From: an uncultured Brachyspira sp.
GTDB taxonomy: Bacteria > Spirochaetota > Brachyspiria > Brachyspirales > Brachyspiraceae
NCBI RefSeq assembly: GCF_934747485.1
Contig: NZ_CAKVGN010000064.1
Span: 1 to 16,623 of the forward strand
DNA length: 16,623 bases
Direction: 5' to 3'
Position 1 is the first letter of the stretch, and the number at the start of each line of letters is the position of its first letter. Positions 15,212 through 16,623 of the stretch are shown here, piece by piece. The notes under the pieces are model-generated. The model did no database searches. It saw only the letters and a program-made list of their open reading frames with translations, and was not told where the DNA came from. Both the position numbers and the translations under genes were made by a program.

Positions 15212-16623
15212 ATGTTTGATAGACATAATAATATTTCTATTTTTGTATATATAGCTATTTTGCTTAATACTATAATTATTGCTCTATTTATCACTTTTGT
15301 ATTTGGATTAAAGAAAGATGCTTTTGACATAGATACAAAAAAACTTGATAGAACATCTCTTATATGTCAAAATAATATATTGAGCCTTATAAATGACTAT
15401 GATAATAGACTAGATAAAATAATAGAAAGCTATAATTTTCCTTCATTGCTTCAAAATGTAGTTTTAAATGGAATGAATGAAGATGAAAAAAATAGAATTA
15501 TATCTATTTTTAGAAGCGGTAATTATGCTTTTGATACTGTTGGGCTTTATTTTTCTGATGGCCGTGCCGTATTTTCTTCTCCGGACAATAGAAAAAGTAT
15601 TAATTTAAATGCATTAAAAGTAAATAATAAAAAAGCATTTTTTGACCAAGATTTTGACGGAGTTTATTTTATTAAGCCTATAAAAAATGAAAAAGGTTTA
15701 GAAGTAGGATATATTGTAGCAAGCGTATTTAAAAAGATTTTTGAAAACACTTCATACAATTTAAACTTTCTGCTTATACCTAATGGAGTGGTATATTACA
15801 ACCCTTCTATAAATATCAATAGTATTTCGAGAGATACATTATATCAATATATGAATAATCCCGGAGTAATAAATATAGGTGCTTATTCATACATATTACA
15901 TTCGAGCAATGTTAAAGATATATATAATTTTAATGTTGGTATATTAGAGCTTGATGTACCTATAATACAAAAATATTTAAAATACATCTTACTCATTATA
16001 CTTAGCTCCTCTTTAGTTTTCTTGGTGGCAAGTGCATTATACGAAAGAAAAAAATTACAAATGCAAAACGCTTCTGATATAGAATATGACAGTATATATT
16101 CAGATGATAATAATTTAGAATATGAGCAATATAATGATTTTAATGATGATGATGAAAATAATCTTGATGATTTTAATTATGACTTAGATACATTAAATGA
16201 AGATATAGAATATTTAAATAAAATAGAGTCAAAAAACAAAAAACATATTGATAAAAAAAGCAAATTAGAATTACCTAATTTAGATGAAATAGATAAAGCT
16301 GAAAATAATATTGGTAAAGAAGATTCTTTAAATATTGAAGATTTAGAAGATATGGAAGACAATATTGAAGATGAAGCTATTAAGTTAGAAAATGTTGAAG
16401 ACGTTGATGATACAGACGAGCATTTAAATATAGACAATATTGAAGACTTAGAAGATAATATTGAAGATGAAGCTATCAAGTTAGAAAATGTTGAAGACGT
16501 TGATGATACAGACGAGCATTTAAATATAGACAATATTGAAGATTTGGAAGATAATATTGAAGATGAAGCTATTAAGTTAGAAAATGTTGAAGACGTTGAT
16601 GATACAGATGAGCATTTAAATAT
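15212..16623 (+). CDS. Second sensor-like membrane protein with acidic repeat tail (3' end beyond window)
   Basis: The frame is open from ATG 15212 to the window end (470 codons) and lacks its stop. AGGTGG lies 6 nt upstream. The layout repeats that of its neighbour: a membrane helix at about 8-32, an extracytoplasmic domain at 33-256 and a second helix at about 257-277. The extracytoplasmic domain has the Cache-like VGLYFSDGRAVFSSPDN and YFIKPIKNEKGLEVGYIVAS. A basic stretch (ERKKLQ) and an acidic Asp/Glu/Asn-rich tail from about 285 follow. The tail ends in 32-residue tandem repeats containing EDNIEDEAIKLENVEDVDD. There is no output domain in the visible part. The two genes share architecture rather than obvious sequence identity, so they may be a functional pair. 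No family name is assigned. Confidence 0.75.
   Translation, partial: MFDRHNNISIFVYIAILLNTIIIALFITFVFGLKKDAFDIDTKKLDRTSLICQNNILSLINDYDNRLDKIIESYNFPSLLQNVVLNGMNEDEKNRIISIFRSGNYAFDTVGLYFSDGRAVFSSPDNRKSINLNALKVNNKKAFFDQDFDGVYFIKPIKNEKGLEVGYIVASVFKKIFENTSYNLNFLLIPNGVVYYNPSININSISRDTLYQYMNNPGVINIGAYSYILHSSNVKDIYNFNVGILELDVPIIQKYLKYILLIILSSSLVFLVASALYERKKLQMQNASDIEYDSIYSDDNNLEYEQYNDFNDDDENNLDDFNYDLDTLNEDIEYLNKIESKNKKHIDKKSKLELPNLDEIDKAENNIGKEDSLNIEDLEDMEDNIEDEAIKLENVEDVDDTDEHLNIDNIEDLEDNIEDEAIKLENVEDVDDTDEHLNIDNIEDLEDNIEDEAIKLENVEDVDDTDEHLN
16361..16623 (+). repeat. 96-bp tandem repeat inside the acidic tail
   Basis: Copies start at 16361, 16457 and 16553, a period of exactly 96 bp (32 codons). Two are full and the third is cut by the window end after 71 bp. 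The four positions that differ (ATT/ATC, GAC/GAT twice, TTA/TTG) are all synonymous. A related but imperfect stretch precedes the first copy. The array may continue past the window. Confidence 0.95.

Noticed and set aside
14821..15330. 169-residue open frame on the minus strand rich in Ser and Ile
   Set aside because: It is antisense to the acidic low-complexity tail; GAA/GAT-rich coding DNA seldom gives stops on the other strand. No ribosome binding site or family match.
16177..16533. 118-residue minus-strand open frame with Ser-rich repeats
   Set aside because: It is the antisense shadow of the 96-bp repeat in the plus-strand gene starting at 15212, which has a ribosome binding site, membrane helices and a continuing frame.

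Overview
The window is strongly AT-rich bacterial DNA that uses TGA as a normal stop. AAGGAG-type ribosome binding sites precede some genes but not all. Gene content and protein style (a LicC-LicA fusion, spirochaete-like CoaD, MiaB and McsA proteins, Asn/Ile/Lys/Glu-rich proteins and a sigma-28-like promoter) suggest a spirochaete, most likely Brachyspira. This is an inference from style; no 16S or marker search was possible.

Layout. (1) Positions 1-80 hold the 3' end of a plus-strand gene and a hairpin terminator. (2) Positions 110-6180 are a minus-strand operon transcribed right to left: a 1008-residue YidC-domain/sulfatase-fold fusion, a CDP-glycerol glycerophosphotransferase-like protein and a fused phosphocholine cytidylyltransferase/choline kinase. 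Upstream lie a recognisable promoter and eight perfect copies of a 7-bp repeat inside a possible leader ORF. (3) Positions 6241-7341 hold a monocistronic minus-strand aroF with its own terminator. (4) Positions 7512-11075 are a plus-strand group: coaD, miaB, mcsA and a McsB-family protein that has lost most kinase residues. (5) Positions 11079-12956 are a minus-strand group: rplS and an NfnA-type ferredoxin-NADP reductase subunit, ended by a hairpin, then a small LEA14-like gene with a TTG start. (6) Positions 13105-16623 are a plus-strand pair of membrane proteins with sensor-like extracytoplasmic domains and long acidic low-complexity tails. The pair follows a sigma-28-like promoter, and the second gene runs off the window inside a 96-bp tandem repeat.

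How the genes may work together. The first operon looks like a machine that activates choline (LicCA), transfers phosphoglycerol-type groups (CDP-glycerol transferase) and carries out an extracytoplasmic phospho-transfer (sulfatase/LtaS-like fold tethered to a YidC-like domain). It is a candidate for phosphocholine or glycerophosphate decoration of a surface glycan or lipid, possibly phase-variable. The mcsA-mcsB pair appears to have kept the zinc adaptor while the kinase became a pseudo-kinase. The last pair looks like signalling or envelope proteins possibly co-regulated with motility. No tRNA, rRNA, CRISPR array or insertion sequence was seen.
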